Assembly (NCBI GenBank): GCA_002335865.1
Contig: DDCY01000006.1
Span: 91,318-154,940 of the forward strand
Direction of reading: 5' to 3'
Length of the DNA: 63,623 nucleotides
From: Saprospiraceae bacterium UBA1994
Lineage (GTDB): Bacteria; Bacteroidota; Bacteroidia; Chitinophagales; Saprospiraceae
Positions 18,776 to 28,076 of the stretch are shown one piece after another (the stretch's first letter is position 1; the number at the start of each line of letters is the position of its first letter). The translations under genes and the position numbers were made by a program. The notes under the pieces are model-generated. The model did no database searches. It saw only the letters and a program-made list of their open reading frames with translations, and was not told the DNA's origin.

Positions 18776-19011
18776 AAATTGTCTATTGAGTTATATAAGT
18801 AAGAGATTACCAATCTTAAAGTTTAGTCTTGATTTAGATTTTACCATTAGCAGAGGTAATCATAGCCTAAAACTAATAGGTTTACTAATGAATATGTTAT
18901 TATTTGTCAATTAGCGACAATCAACATGAATCGAGATTATTTCAGAATAATTAGTGGAACAATTCAGCGGAATGGATATTACAATGTAACTTCAATAATA
19001 CTTTGTTTATT

Positions 19012-19569
19012 ATGAATCCAAGTGAAATGAATCTATTAGAGGTTGCCAAACAAGAACTCATACGCAGTAATCGGGATTATCGCCACCCCTTTAATTTGAT
19101 GACCTTGGCTACAATAGATGCCAAGACAGGTTACCCTCAGGTACGCACAGTAGTGATGCGTCACATAAATAGTCTTTTAAATGTACTGTTTTATTCAGAC
19201 AGCAGATCTCCTAAGATTGTTCAGATTGAGAAAAATAACCTTACATCGATTATTTGGTATCATCCCAAGAGAAAACTACAAGTAAGGATGGATTGTATTG
19301 CTCATATCGTCGAAGAAAAGAGCCAGTTATACAAAGATCATTTGCTTAAAGTAAAACATTCCAAAAGTGTTTCGGACTACAATTCTTCTTTGGCTCCAGG
19401 TACAGAGCTCAACGGATTGGAAGTAAAGCATAGAGATGAGATTCATTTTAGCCTCATACAATTGAATCCTACACTTATAGATATATTACAACTCAGTAAC
19501 GAAGGACATCAAAGATCATTGTACATTAGTGCTAATGAACAATGGCAAGAGAGTATATTAGTACCTTAG
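19012..19569 (+). CDS. Pyridoxamine-5'-phosphate-oxidase-like FMN-binding protein
   Basis: A 185-residue protein from the ATG at 19012 (MNPSEMNLLEVAKQEL); the TTG at 19003 would add only three residues. It has the split-barrel flavin-binding fold: FNLMTLATIDAKTGYPQVRTVVMR, LFYSDSRSPKIVQI, and LQVRMDCIAHIV. It lacks the full C-terminal substrate region of the real PdxH encoded at 42118. It therefore resembles the general FMN-binding family (Alr4036-like), with unknown substrate. A near-consensus -7 sequence (ACTTTG ending at 19005) just before the ATG suggests a very short leader. Confidence 0.75.
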   Translation: MNPSEMNLLEVAKQELIRSNRDYRHPFNLMTLATIDAKTGYPQVRTVVMRHINSLLNVLFYSDSRSPKIVQIEKNNLTSIIWYHPKRKLQVRMDCIAHIVEEKSQLYKDHLLKVKHSKSVSDYNSSLAPGTELNGLEVKHRDEIHFSLIQLNPTLIDILQLSNEGHQRSLYISANEQWQESILVP

Positions 19570-19924
19570 AGACTTATGCTATGCATAAATAACAATTATA
19601 GACCTTTGTTATAACCATCCAGAAGTAGAATAACATATCCTCTGATCTGTAACTTATCTTTATGCTCTGCTAGTGAGGGAATTGAGGATACGCCAAAAAA
19701 AACCAGTTAGTACTACTAATAAGCTTTAAATTACAGTATCGACTATGGCTATTGTATTGTAATAATATCCAATTCTTGTTTTATTTGGAACCTTAAAAAT
19801 AGCTTTTTCATCATTTAGTTATTGATGAATTGGAGGTCATTTAAGTGACTATTCAGATTAAACTTTTTCTTATACTTAATCTTGTATTACAGTTCCTACC
19901 TTTGTAAAGAATAAATCACACAGA
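19570..19924 (+). promoter_or_regulatory. Intergenic region with recQ -7 box (19897-19904)
   Basis: In this 355-bp gap I find one supported element: TACCTTTG at 19897-19904, an exact TAnnTTTG box, 20 bp before the recQ ATG. Nothing else is recognisable: no open frame with a plausible product, RNA gene or strong hairpin. Confidence 0.6.
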
Positions 19925-21721
19925 ATGCAAGAATCTTTACAAATATTAAATGACATCTTTGGTTACAGTTCATTCCGTGACAGACAGGGGGATATCATCC
20001 AATCGGTTGTAGATGGAAATGATAATTTGGTAATCATGCCTACTGGTGGCGGTAAGTCACTTTGTTATCAAATACCAGCACTAGTAAGAGATGGCTTAGC
20101 GATAGTAGTTTCACCGCTTATTGCATTGATGAACGATCAGGTGGCCGCTCTTAAACAACTAGATATTGCTGCAGATGCATTACACAGTAATATAGACGAA
20201 GAGACGAAAAGAAGAATCCATAGCGATATAGCCGAAGGTAAACTGAAGATGCTTTATATCTCTCCAGAAGGCTTATTGGCTGGTCGATTTTTGGAATATC
20301 TCAAGAATAACAACGTAAGTCTATTTGCAATTGATGAAGCACACTGTGTTTCTGTTTGGGGAAACGATTTTCGTCCAGAGTATGTTAAGCTATCAAGACT
20401 CAAAGATACATTTCCGGATATACCTATAGTTGCTTTAACAGCTACTGCTGATCATGCGACCCAATCGGATATAATTACCCAACTTAAACTTAACGAACCG
20501 AAGCAGTTTCTTTCTAGCTTTGAAAGAACTAACATCAAAACAGTAGTCAATTCTGGACTAAAGAGAATACAACAGATCTCAAATTTCTTATTGTCACATC
20601 AAGGTGAAGCAGGCATCGTTTATTGCCTTAGTCGTAAGAGCACCGAGAAAGTAGCGAATGATCTCAGAGCTCAAGGATATAAAGCTAGAGCGTATCATGC
20701 TCGTTTGTCAGCCGACGAGAGGGAGGAAGTGCAACATGAGTTTCAAGCAGATGAGATACAGATAGTATGCGCTACTATAGCATTCGGAATGGGTATTGAT
20801 AAGCCTAATATTCGTTGGGTGATACATTATAATATGCCCAAAAATATAGAGAGTTATTACCAAGAAATAGGTAGAGGAGGTAGGGATGGCAAACCTGCAG
20901 AATCGCTTCTTTTTCATAGCTGGGGAGACTATGTAAGTTTAAAAAGATTTATAGATGAAGGAGAAGCTACAGAGCAATTTAAAATAGTGCAATCTGCTAA
21001 GCTTGAGAGGATGTGGGAGTTTGCTACGGCAGCTAGTTGTAGAACTAATTTAGTGCTTAGTTACTTTGGAGAATATAGAAATACCAAGTGCGATCATTGT
21101 GATAATTGTTTAAACCCTCCGGAGTTGTTTGATGGCACCAAGTATGTCCAAATGGCATTGAGTGCAGTAATTAGATCTCAGGAGTCAGTCAGCCTCAATT
21201 TACTTATAGATGTACTCAGAGGATCCAACAGGACAGAAGTACGAGACTTAGGATTGGATAAAATTAAAACCTTTGGAATCGGAAGAGATGTTCCATTTCT
21301 AGATTGGAAGCATTATGTGACTCAGATGATAAATCAAGGATTAGTATCGATAGATTTTACTGATAGATCTAAGCTCAAATCTACACCACTATCTAATCCG
21401 ATTCTTAAGGGAGAATCAACAATCATGCTGAGTAAGTTCATTCCAAATGATAAGAAGCCTAAGGTCAAAGTACCCAAGTTGTCTATTGATGTTGGAAATG
21501 CAGATCAAGATCTTTTAGCGGCCCTAAAAGCATGGCGATTAGGTTTAGCAAAATCTCAAAAAGTGCCTGCATATGTAATTATGAATAATAAAGCATTGGA
21601 TCAGATCTCTAGCGTGTTACCAAGTAATAGTTCAGAGCTATTAGTGGTAGATGGAGTAGGTAGAGTGAAGCTTATGAAGTATGGAGATGCAATATTGAAA
21701 ATTGTGAAAGAGTATGGATAG
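19925..21721 (+). CDS. recQ: ATP-dependent DNA helicase RecQ
   Basis: A 598-residue superfamily 2 helicase with the full RecQ layout. The helicase core (about 1-330) has Walker A MPTGGGKSLCYQ, DEAH box AIDEAHCVS, TATAD, and motif VI QEIGRGGRDG. A zinc-binding RQC module follows (CRTNLVLSYFGEYRNTKCDHCDNC, about 370-395), then a winged helix and a C-terminal HRDC domain (about 525-598, LKAWRLGLAKSQKVPAYVI). RecQ unwinds 3'-tailed duplexes and recombination intermediates in repair and fork restart. It has its own promoter and no operon partner apart from a possible tiny downstream frame. Confidence 0.96.
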   Translation: MQESLQILNDIFGYSSFRDRQGDIIQSVVDGNDNLVIMPTGGGKSLCYQIPALVRDGLAIVVSPLIALMNDQVAALKQLDIAADALHSNIDEETKRRIHSDIAEGKLKMLYISPEGLLAGRFLEYLKNNNVSLFAIDEAHCVSVWGNDFRPEYVKLSRLKDTFPDIPIVALTATADHATQSDIITQLKLNEPKQFLSSFERTNIKTVVNSGLKRIQQISNFLLSHQGEAGIVYCLSRKSTEKVANDLRAQGYKARAYHARLSADEREEVQHEFQADEIQIVCATIAFGMGIDKPNIRWVIHYNMPKNIESYYQEIGRGGRDGKPAESLLFHSWGDYVSLKRFIDEGEATEQFKIVQSAKLERMWEFATAASCRTNLVLSYFGEYRNTKCDHCDNCLNPPELFDGTKYVQMALSAVIRSQESVSLNLLIDVLRGSNRTEVRDLGLDKIKTFGIGRDVPFLDWKHYVTQMINQGLVSIDFTDRSKLKSTPLSNPILKGESTIMLSKFIPNDKKPKVKVPKLSIDVGNADQDLLAALKAWRLGLAKSQKVPAYVIMNNKALDQISSVLPSNSSELLVVDGVGRVKLMKYGDAILKIVKEYG

Positions 21722-21768
21722 CAGAATGTTATTAAAAATACTGCTAAATAATATTTTTTACAAAAGAT

Positions 21769-21942
21769 TTGGTCAAAATAAGTGGTTTTGGATTCGATCT
21801 AGAGTCAATTGATTTCTTAAGGAATAATGCGGAAGGAGATTACTATTCCGTGGATTTGTATAACACAGATTCTGAAACGGAATATGTAAATGATTTTTTA
21901 GAAAAAATTCAGAACGATATCTCTTCAACGTTTTTTGTCTAG
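21769..21942 (+). CDS. Possible small acidic protein (57 residues, TTG start)
   Basis: A short frame 47 bp after recQ begins with TTG and reads (M)VKISGFGFDLESIDFLRNN and on to a TAG at 21940. It is rich in Asp, Glu, Phe and Tyr and has coding-like codon use, unlike the shadow frames nearby. The frame is open back to 21748 without an ATG, so it may instead be the remnant of a longer gene whose start was lost. I recognise no family. In the other frame a 32-codon ORF overlaps the recQ stop; a decayed frameshifted gene is possible. Confidence 0.3.
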   Translation: MVKISGFGFDLESIDFLRNNAEGDYYSVDLYNTDSETEYVNDFLEKIQNDISSTFFV

Positions 21943-22057
21943 CATATTAACTTTATTCCATATATTCCTTGCGTAAAAGTGAGTGGATTAACATTTATAG
22001 ATTAATAAAATATTAATCTATAATCTACCTATATTTGCGGCATAACATCTTCCAACT
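21943..22057 (+). promoter_or_regulatory. thyA leader with -7 box (22030-22037)
   Basis: TATATTTG at 22030-22037 is an exact TAnnTTTG box, 20 bp before the thyA ATG. The preceding sequence is AT-rich with the weak direct element ATTAATCTATAAT. With the small frame upstream this fills the 336-bp gap between recQ and thyA. Confidence 0.55.
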
Positions 22058-22852
22058 ATGAAGCAATATCACGACCTTCTCAGACACATATTAGACAAAG
22101 GAATTCGTAAAGATGACCGTACAGGTACAGGTACAATTTCTTGCTTTGGATATCAGATGAGATTTGATCTCGCTGATGGTTTTCCTATGCTGACTACTAA
22201 AAAGCTTCATCTTAAGTCCATTATTTACGAGCTATTATGGTTTCTCAATGGAGACACTAATGTGAAATACTTACAAAAAAATGGAGTGCGTATCTGGAAT
22301 GCTTGGGCAGACGAAAATGGAGAATTGGGTCCGGTATATGGTAAGCAATGGAGATCATGGACCAAGCCAAATGGAGAAACAGTCGATCAAATCGAAAGGG
22401 TAGTAGATCTCATTAAAAATAATCCTGATAGCCGCCGCATCCTTGTCAATGCTTGGAATGTAGGTGAATTAGAAGATATGGCGCTCACACCTTGTCATTG
22501 TCTTTTTCAGTTCTATGTTGCAGATGGTAAGCTTTCTTGTCAGCTTTACCAAAGGTCAGCAGATACATTCTTAGGTGTACCATTTAATATAGCATCATAC
22601 GCACTACTTACAATGATGCTGGCCGAAGTATGCGACCTAGAGTATGGTGATTTTGTTCATACATTCGGTGATGTACATCTTTACACTAACCACTTAGAGC
22701 AGGCAGAGCTTCAACTTACAAGAGACTTCAGAGACTTACCAAAAATGACAATCCGTAAAGGCGTTAAGTCTATTTACGATTTTGAATTCGAAGACTTTAC
22801 GCTAGAAGGTTACGATCCACATCCACATATCAAAGCTGCTGTGTCAGTGTAA
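22058..22852 (+). CDS. thyA: Thymidylate synthase
   Basis: ThyA methylates dUMP to dTMP with 5,10-methylenetetrahydrofolate, giving dihydrofolate. The 264-residue length equals the E. coli enzyme, and the catalytic cysteine falls at the same position (C146 in LTPCHCLFQFYV). Other signature parts are DRTGTGTISCFG at the N-terminus, the RSADTFLGVPFNIASYALL region, and the C-terminal YDPHPHIKAAVSV. No folA (dihydrofolate reductase) gene follows. It has its own promoter and is not in an operon here. Confidence 0.97.
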   Translation: MKQYHDLLRHILDKGIRKDDRTGTGTISCFGYQMRFDLADGFPMLTTKKLHLKSIIYELLWFLNGDTNVKYLQKNGVRIWNAWADENGELGPVYGKQWRSWTKPNGETVDQIERVVDLIKNNPDSRRILVNAWNVGELEDMALTPCHCLFQFYVADGKLSCQLYQRSADTFLGVPFNIASYALLTMMLAEVCDLEYGDFVHTFGDVHLYTNHLEQAELQLTRDFRDLPKMTIRKGVKSIYDFEFEDFTLEGYDPHPHIKAAVSV

Positions 22853-23282
22853 GGAAAACGCGTTTCGCTTTCAATCAAACGCATGTGCGTTGAAACAGAC
22901 CGTATAGCAATTGGTAGAAACGCATTGATTCAATAATGAAAATACAAACATATTTACTGTTTATTTAAAATTAAGGTGGAAAGAGTCCCTTTTAAATATT
23001 CAATCCATTAATTAGGCAGAGGCAAGCTAACGAAGTGATGTGATTAATGTAAAGTTAATGACTGTTGGTAGTTTCGAAACTGCAATTGATTAAGTTTCTA
23101 ATTTGATTTATTAAAGCTATTTTAATTTAAAACTCAAAATATTAACATAAACTTATTGCTTGTTTTAAACTTTCACAATGACATTTATGAATCACACATT
23201 TTTTGCTTTAGAATGAAAATATTGCTTTTGATTATTTTGTTATTTAGACATGGTCTAAATAAATAATATGCATCATAGATTA
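22853..23282. other. Intergenic region with palindromic repeats after thyA
   Basis: Just after the thyA stop lies a cluster of GCGTTT/AAACGC elements: the palindrome AAACGCGTTT (22856-22865) and the near-palindrome TCAAACGCATGTGCGTTGA (about 22874-22892), with another GAAACGC at 22917-22923. They can form several small hairpins and may end the thyA transcript, but no T tract follows. The remaining about 350 bp are AT-rich without an identifiable gene. Confidence 0.4.
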
Positions 23283-23313
23283 TTGATATAAATGACACCT
23301 ATTTTTACTTTTG
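23283..23313 (+). promoter_or_regulatory. Promoter of the act-cox respiratory operon
   Basis: TTG (23283-23285) and TACTTTTG (23306-23313) are spaced by 20 bp, a consensus -33/-7 pair. It lies about 95 nt before the preferred actA start. No other strong promoter is seen until after the terminator at 38.7 kb, so it may serve some 15 kb of respiratory genes. Confidence 0.65.
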
Positions 23314-23408
23314 CGTGACGAAGCTAGAACAAGCGTGAATACTATTTATCCGCTTCAAAATACATGTTGTATAAAAGACACAGAAGAATGATACATAATC
23401 ATCTGAAA

Positions 23409-24788
23409 ATGAAATCATTAATAGCCATATTAGGCCTATTTTTCGCTTTCAATATCACAGCTCAAGTTGACGCAAAAGCTGGAAAAACTCTATTTAGAAA
23501 TTACTGTGCTCAATGTCACAATAAAGACATGAAGACAGCCATGACTGGGCCAGCACTAGGTGGAGCGCAAGAAAGATGGGGTGACGACGAAGCACTTTAT
23601 AGCTGGATTCGTAACTCGCAAGCCATGATTGCTGCAGGTCATCCTAGAGCTGTAGAGCTTTGGAATGAGTGGAAGCCAACTGTTATGACAGCTTATCCAG
23701 ATCTTACTGATGATCAGATTGGTTCCGTTCTAGCTTATGTAGCCGGTACAGCTGATGGTACGTTGAACCCGAAACCAGTTGGAGGTTTAGTAGATGTTTT
23801 AGTTAAAGAAGAAAGCTCTAGTAATTTTTGGTATTGGATACTGTTCGCTCTGCTAGTTGGTTTATCACTAACTTTACTCAGAGTTATAGGCAATCTAGAT
23901 CAACTCAATGCGGAGAAAGAAGGTAAGTCTTACAAGAGAAAGTCTTTAATACAATCTATCACGTCATCAGGATTAGTGTCTATCTTGATATTTGCGTTAG
24001 TGTTACTTGCGGGATATACTACAGTTAACAATGCTATGAATCTAGGCCGCCAGCAAGGCTATCAACCAGATCAACCAATAGCATTCTCTCATGCTACTCA
24101 CGCAGGCTTACATAAGATTGATTGTCAGTATTGTCATGATGGTGCGCGTAGATCAAAGCACGCTGTAATTCCAGCTACAAATACATGTATGAACTGTCAC
24201 TCTGCAATCAAAGTAGGATCTCAGTACGGTACAGCAGAATTGTCTAAAATATATGCGTCCTCAGGATGGGATCCTAATACAGGAACTTACATTGAGGGTT
24301 ATGATGATATGGCTGAAGAGGATATCAAAGCCATATTTACAAAGTGGATTACTGAAAATTATAAGGATGAAAAAGAAGTAGATGTTTTAGATGAGTCCGC
24401 AATGGAAGAAATCGAAGGGCAATGGAATAATATAGTAACATCTCTAACTAATGAGCAGAAGAAAACTGTACAGGGTCCTATTGAATGGACTAGAGTTCAT
24501 AACCTTCCGGATCATGTATACTTCAATCACGCTCAGCACGTAACTGCTGGTAAGGTTGAATGTCAGACATGTCATGGTGCGGTAGAAGAGATGGATGTGC
24601 TGAAGCAAGATGCGCCACTCTCTATGGGATGGTGTATTAACTGTCACAGACAGACTGAAGTCCAATTCAATGAAAATGACTACTACAAAGACTACGCTAA
24701 GTATCATGAAGAGATTCAATCCGGAGAAAGAGATAAAGTAACAGTAGCAGACATTGGAGGACTTGAGTGTCAGAAATGCCATTACTAA
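23409..24788 (+). CDS. actA: Alternative complex III subunit A, multiheme cytochrome c
   Basis: ActA carries the c-type heme wire of alternative complex III (menaquinol:cytochrome c oxidoreductase). From ATG 23409 the product is 459 residues with a signal peptide (MKSLIAILGLFFAFNITAQ); the upstream in-frame ATG at 23364 gives a poor start. Six CxxCH motifs occur: C33, C239, C260, C385, C409 and C454. The first lies in an N-terminal mono-heme cytochrome domain (residues 20-115). Two membrane segments (about 140-160, 185-205) separate it from the five-heme domain. It is the first gene of actABCDEF. Confidence 0.93.
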   Translation: MKSLIAILGLFFAFNITAQVDAKAGKTLFRNYCAQCHNKDMKTAMTGPALGGAQERWGDDEALYSWIRNSQAMIAAGHPRAVELWNEWKPTVMTAYPDLTDDQIGSVLAYVAGTADGTLNPKPVGGLVDVLVKEESSSNFWYWILFALLVGLSLTLLRVIGNLDQLNAEKEGKSYKRKSLIQSITSSGLVSILIFALVLLAGYTTVNNAMNLGRQQGYQPDQPIAFSHATHAGLHKIDCQYCHDGARRSKHAVIPATNTCMNCHSAIKVGSQYGTAELSKIYASSGWDPNTGTYIEGYDDMAEEDIKAIFTKWITENYKDEKEVDVLDESAMEEIEGQWNNIVTSLTNEQKKTVQGPIEWTRVHNLPDHVYFNHAQHVTAGKVECQTCHGAVEEMDVLKQDAPLSMGWCINCHRQTEVQFNENDYYKDYAKYHEEIQSGERDKVTVADIGGLECQKCHY

Positions 24789-24870
24789 ATTATTAGGATA
24801 TAGTTTTATTAAAAATAGAAATTAAGGATTCCTAATCAGGATCTATATATAAATCGAATATAATATACAG

Positions 24871-27800
24871 ATGAGCAACAAAAATTCTAACGTCTGGATT
24901 GGTGATAAAGACCTTACAAGAGACGAAAGCTTTATCGCTATTTCTGAGCAAGAGTTTGCTGATAGTTCACTATTAGAAACATTAGGTAACGAAGAGGTGG
25001 CTGAGTCTTCTAAAGGTAACAGGAGAGATTTCCTTAAGTTCCTTGGATTTGGACTAGGTGCTGCTACTATAGCGGCAGGATGTGATATCCCAGTGAAAAG
25101 AGCATTGCCATATGTAGTTAAACCAGAGGAGATTATCCCAGGTGTAGCGAACTACTACGCATCAACATTTGTCAATGGAAGTGATTATGCTCCAATATTA
25201 GTAAAGACAAGAGAAGCACGTCCTATTAAGGTTGAGGGTAATGCAGCGATGGGCCAAGGTGGATCTTCTGCGAGAGCACAAGCATCCGTACTTGATCTGT
25301 ATGATACCAATAGATATTCAAAGCCATATGTAAAGAATGACGAAGCTTGGGATGCAATTAGTTGGGCTGATTTAGATAAGTCGGTTATGGCTAAGCTAGC
25401 TGCAGCATCTAACATACGTATCCTCACTAATACGATTATGAGCCCTACAACCCAGGCGGCCGTAGATGCATTCACAGCGAAGTATCCTTTTACTAAAATA
25501 GTGATGCATGATTCAGTGTCTTACTCAGGAATACTAGATGCTAATCAATCAGACTTCGGAGATAGATCTATCCCAGGTTACCATTTTGATAAAGCGGATG
25601 TAATCGTTGGGTTTGATGCCGATTTTCTGGGGACATGGGTTTCTCCAACAGAGTTTAACCAACAGTATGCTTTAGGAAGACAAGTAAAAGACGTAAAAAA
25701 TCCGAATATCAGTAAGCATATTCAAGTAGAGAGTGGGATGTCTCTTACAGGATCAAATGCGGATAATAGAATATTAGTAAAGCCATCTGCTATGGGAGAG
25801 GCTATCGCTTATTTGTACGGCAAGTTGATTGGCGGATCAGCATCTGCTAAAGGTCTTACTGATAAAGCAAGAAAAGCACTCGATAAGACTGCAGCATCTT
25901 TGTCAGTAGCTAAAGGAAAATCACTAGTAGTATCTGGCAGTAATAATCCTGCAGAGCAAATGCTAGTTAACGGAATTAATAACGCATTAGGTAACTACGG
26001 ATCTACGATCGACTTCGGATTAGCATATCTAAATAGAGCAGGAAGTGATGAAGATGTAGCGGATTTAGTAGCAGAAATGAAAAGTGGATCTGTTGATGCA
26101 TTGATTGTAATGGGTACTAATCCAGCTTACAGTCACGCAGCTAAAACAGCTTTCACGGAAGCTATGAGCAAAGTAGCTACTAAGATCTCATTGGCATATG
26201 CCAATGATGAGACAACAGCTCTTTGTGATTTGATAGCTCCAGTGCACCACTCACTAGAATCTTGGGGAGATGTACAGGCGCGTAAAGGAATTGTTACTAT
26301 GATTCAGCCTACTATTCAGCCATTATTCGATACAAGACAAAAGGAAGTATCTCTAATGCTATGGGCAGGAAGTTCGTCTACTGACATGTATGAGACTATG
26401 CAATCAGTTTGGAAAAATACAGTGTTCCCACTTCAGTCTAAATATGCATCTTTCAGTTCATTCTGGAATGCATCGTTACATGACGGAGGTGTAATTGTAA
26501 GGGGAGGGTCATCAGCTTCTTACTCAGGTAATGCGTCGGCAGCTCTTAGAAATATTTCTAAGTCAGCATCTTCCGAATTAGAAATATCATTTTTCGAACC
26601 AGTTTCTATAGGTAATGGACAATACTCTAATAATCCGTGGTTACAAGAGATGCCTGATCCTGTTACACGAACTTCTTGGGGTAATTATCTTGCAGTACCA
26701 GTATCATTCGATGGTCACAATAAAATGATCGGACTTAATGGTCTCGAAGACGGTGATATGGTAGAGCTCAAAATTGGAGGTAAAACTGTTACTGTACCAG
26801 TTATTAAGCAATTTGGTCAGATGCCAGGGACTGTATCTCTCGCACTTGGATATGGTAGAACTGTATCTGGTCCTGCTGGTCTTAATGTTGGTGTAGATGT
26901 AAATGATTGTATCACGGTAAATAACGGATACGCTCAATACTATAATAACTCGGCATCATTATCTGCAAAGGTAGGAACTGAGAAAGAATATTCTTGCGTA
27001 CAGTATCACCATACATATGGTGTGACAACACTGAAAGATGGAGTAGAGATAAATGCTGATGAAGAAGCTTTAGGTATGGCTTATGGATTAAGTGGATATC
27101 AAGGAGCTCTTACAGATAGATCAGTAATCTATCACTCAAGAGTAGATGACTTAAAAGATAACTTAGATAATCTTCATCACAAAAGAGAGCATGCTCAGCA
27201 CCTAAATGATCAGCAGTATTATAGTGGATTTGATGAGGTTTACGAGATGGGTCACCATTGGGGAATGCACGTAGATCTTAATGCCTGTACAGGTTGTGGA
27301 GCTTGTACAGTAGCGTGTATGGCTGAGAATAATATCCCAGTAGTTGGTAAAAGAGAAGTATCACGTCACCACGAGATGTCTTGGTTGCGTATTGATAGGT
27401 ACTACTATGGAGATATCGAAAATCCGAGAGCTGTATACCAACCTATGATGTGTCAGCACTGTGATAACGCTCCATGTGAGAATGTGTGTCCAGTAAATGC
27501 TACAAACCACAGTAGTGAAGGTCTTAATCAGATGACGTATAACAGATGTATCGGTACAAGGTACTGTGCTAATAATTGTCCTTATAAAGTAAGAAGATTC
27601 AACTGGTTAGATTATACAAATTCGGATTTATTCCCAGCAAATCAACCAGCACTTACTAATAATGATGACTCAATACCTTACGGAGCAGATAATCTGACTC
27701 GTATGGTACTTAACCCTGACGTGACAGTAAGATCAAGAGGAGTAATTGAGAAATGTAGCTTTTGTGTACAACGAATCCAAGAAGGTAAACTTACTGCTAA

Positions 27801-28023
27801 AACAGAAGGTCGCCAACTTAGAGATGGCGATGTGAAGTCAGCATGTATGACTGTCTGTCCTACAGGTGCCATCACATTCGGTGACCAAAATGATAAGAAC
27901 AGTTTATTAGCTAAAAAATTAGCTAGTCCACTTAACTTTATAGCTTTAGAAGAAATCAACGTAAGATCTTCAGTGAACTATACTATGAAAGTAAATAACC
28001 ACGACGAGTCATTAGATGCATAG
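24871..28023 (+). CDS. actB: Alternative complex III subunit B, molybdopterin-like/iron-sulfur protein
   Basis: A 1050-residue fusion of a molybdopterin-oxidoreductase-like domain (ActB1, about 80-720) and a ferredoxin domain (ActB2, about 750-1050). The N-terminus has a twin-arginine motif NRRDFLKFLGFGLGAA followed by a lipobox-like AAGC (C71), suggesting Tat export and lipidation. In known complexes ActB1 has lost the molybdenum cofactor. ActB2 holds the cluster motifs CTGCGACTVAC (from C806), CQHCDNAPCENVCPV, CIGTRYCANNCPY, and CSFCVQR (C962)/CMTVCP. It stacks on ActC and may shuttle electrons between quinol site and hemes. Second gene of the operon, 82 bp after actA. Confidence 0.95.
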   Translation: MSNKNSNVWIGDKDLTRDESFIAISEQEFADSSLLETLGNEEVAESSKGNRRDFLKFLGFGLGAATIAAGCDIPVKRALPYVVKPEEIIPGVANYYASTFVNGSDYAPILVKTREARPIKVEGNAAMGQGGSSARAQASVLDLYDTNRYSKPYVKNDEAWDAISWADLDKSVMAKLAAASNIRILTNTIMSPTTQAAVDAFTAKYPFTKIVMHDSVSYSGILDANQSDFGDRSIPGYHFDKADVIVGFDADFLGTWVSPTEFNQQYALGRQVKDVKNPNISKHIQVESGMSLTGSNADNRILVKPSAMGEAIAYLYGKLIGGSASAKGLTDKARKALDKTAASLSVAKGKSLVVSGSNNPAEQMLVNGINNALGNYGSTIDFGLAYLNRAGSDEDVADLVAEMKSGSVDALIVMGTNPAYSHAAKTAFTEAMSKVATKISLAYANDETTALCDLIAPVHHSLESWGDVQARKGIVTMIQPTIQPLFDTRQKEVSLMLWAGSSSTDMYETMQSVWKNTVFPLQSKYASFSSFWNASLHDGGVIVRGGSSASYSGNASAALRNISKSASSELEISFFEPVSIGNGQYSNNPWLQEMPDPVTRTSWGNYLAVPVSFDGHNKMIGLNGLEDGDMVELKIGGKTVTVPVIKQFGQMPGTVSLALGYGRTVSGPAGLNVGVDVNDCITVNNGYAQYYNNSASLSAKVGTEKEYSCVQYHHTYGVTTLKDGVEINADEEALGMAYGLSGYQGALTDRSVIYHSRVDDLKDNLDNLHHKREHAQHLNDQQYYSGFDEVYEMGHHWGMHVDLNACTGCGACTVACMAENNIPVVGKREVSRHHEMSWLRIDRYYYGDIENPRAVYQPMMCQHCDNAPCENVCPVNATNHSSEGLNQMTYNRCIGTRYCANNCPYKVRRFNWLDYTNSDLFPANQPALTNNDDSIPYGADNLTRMVLNPDVTVRSRGVIEKCSFCVQRIQEGKLTAKTEGRQLRDGDVKSACMTVCPTGAITFGDQNDKNSLLAKKLASPLNFIALEEINVRSSVNYTMKVNNHDESLDA

Positions 28024-28076
28024 TCCAATATATACTTTCAAACTAATAAATAGATAACGATATAAACATTAAAGAT

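Noticed and set aside
19012..19569. A second pdxH
   Set aside because: The protein is shorter and lacks the C-terminal substrate-binding stretch of PdxH, while a complete PdxH is encoded at 42118; only the FMN-binding fold is shared.
22856..22923. Clustered GCGTTT/AAACGC elements after thyA as a possible CRISPR remnant or REP element
   Set aside because: Spacing and lengths are irregular, there are no uniform spacers, and no cas genes are present; kept only as a note on local palindromes.
24871..28023. ActB as an active molybdenum oxidoreductase
   Set aside because: Its order in actABCDEF identifies it as the complex III subunit, whose molybdopterin-like domain is known to be cofactor-free; I see no reason to claim catalysis.
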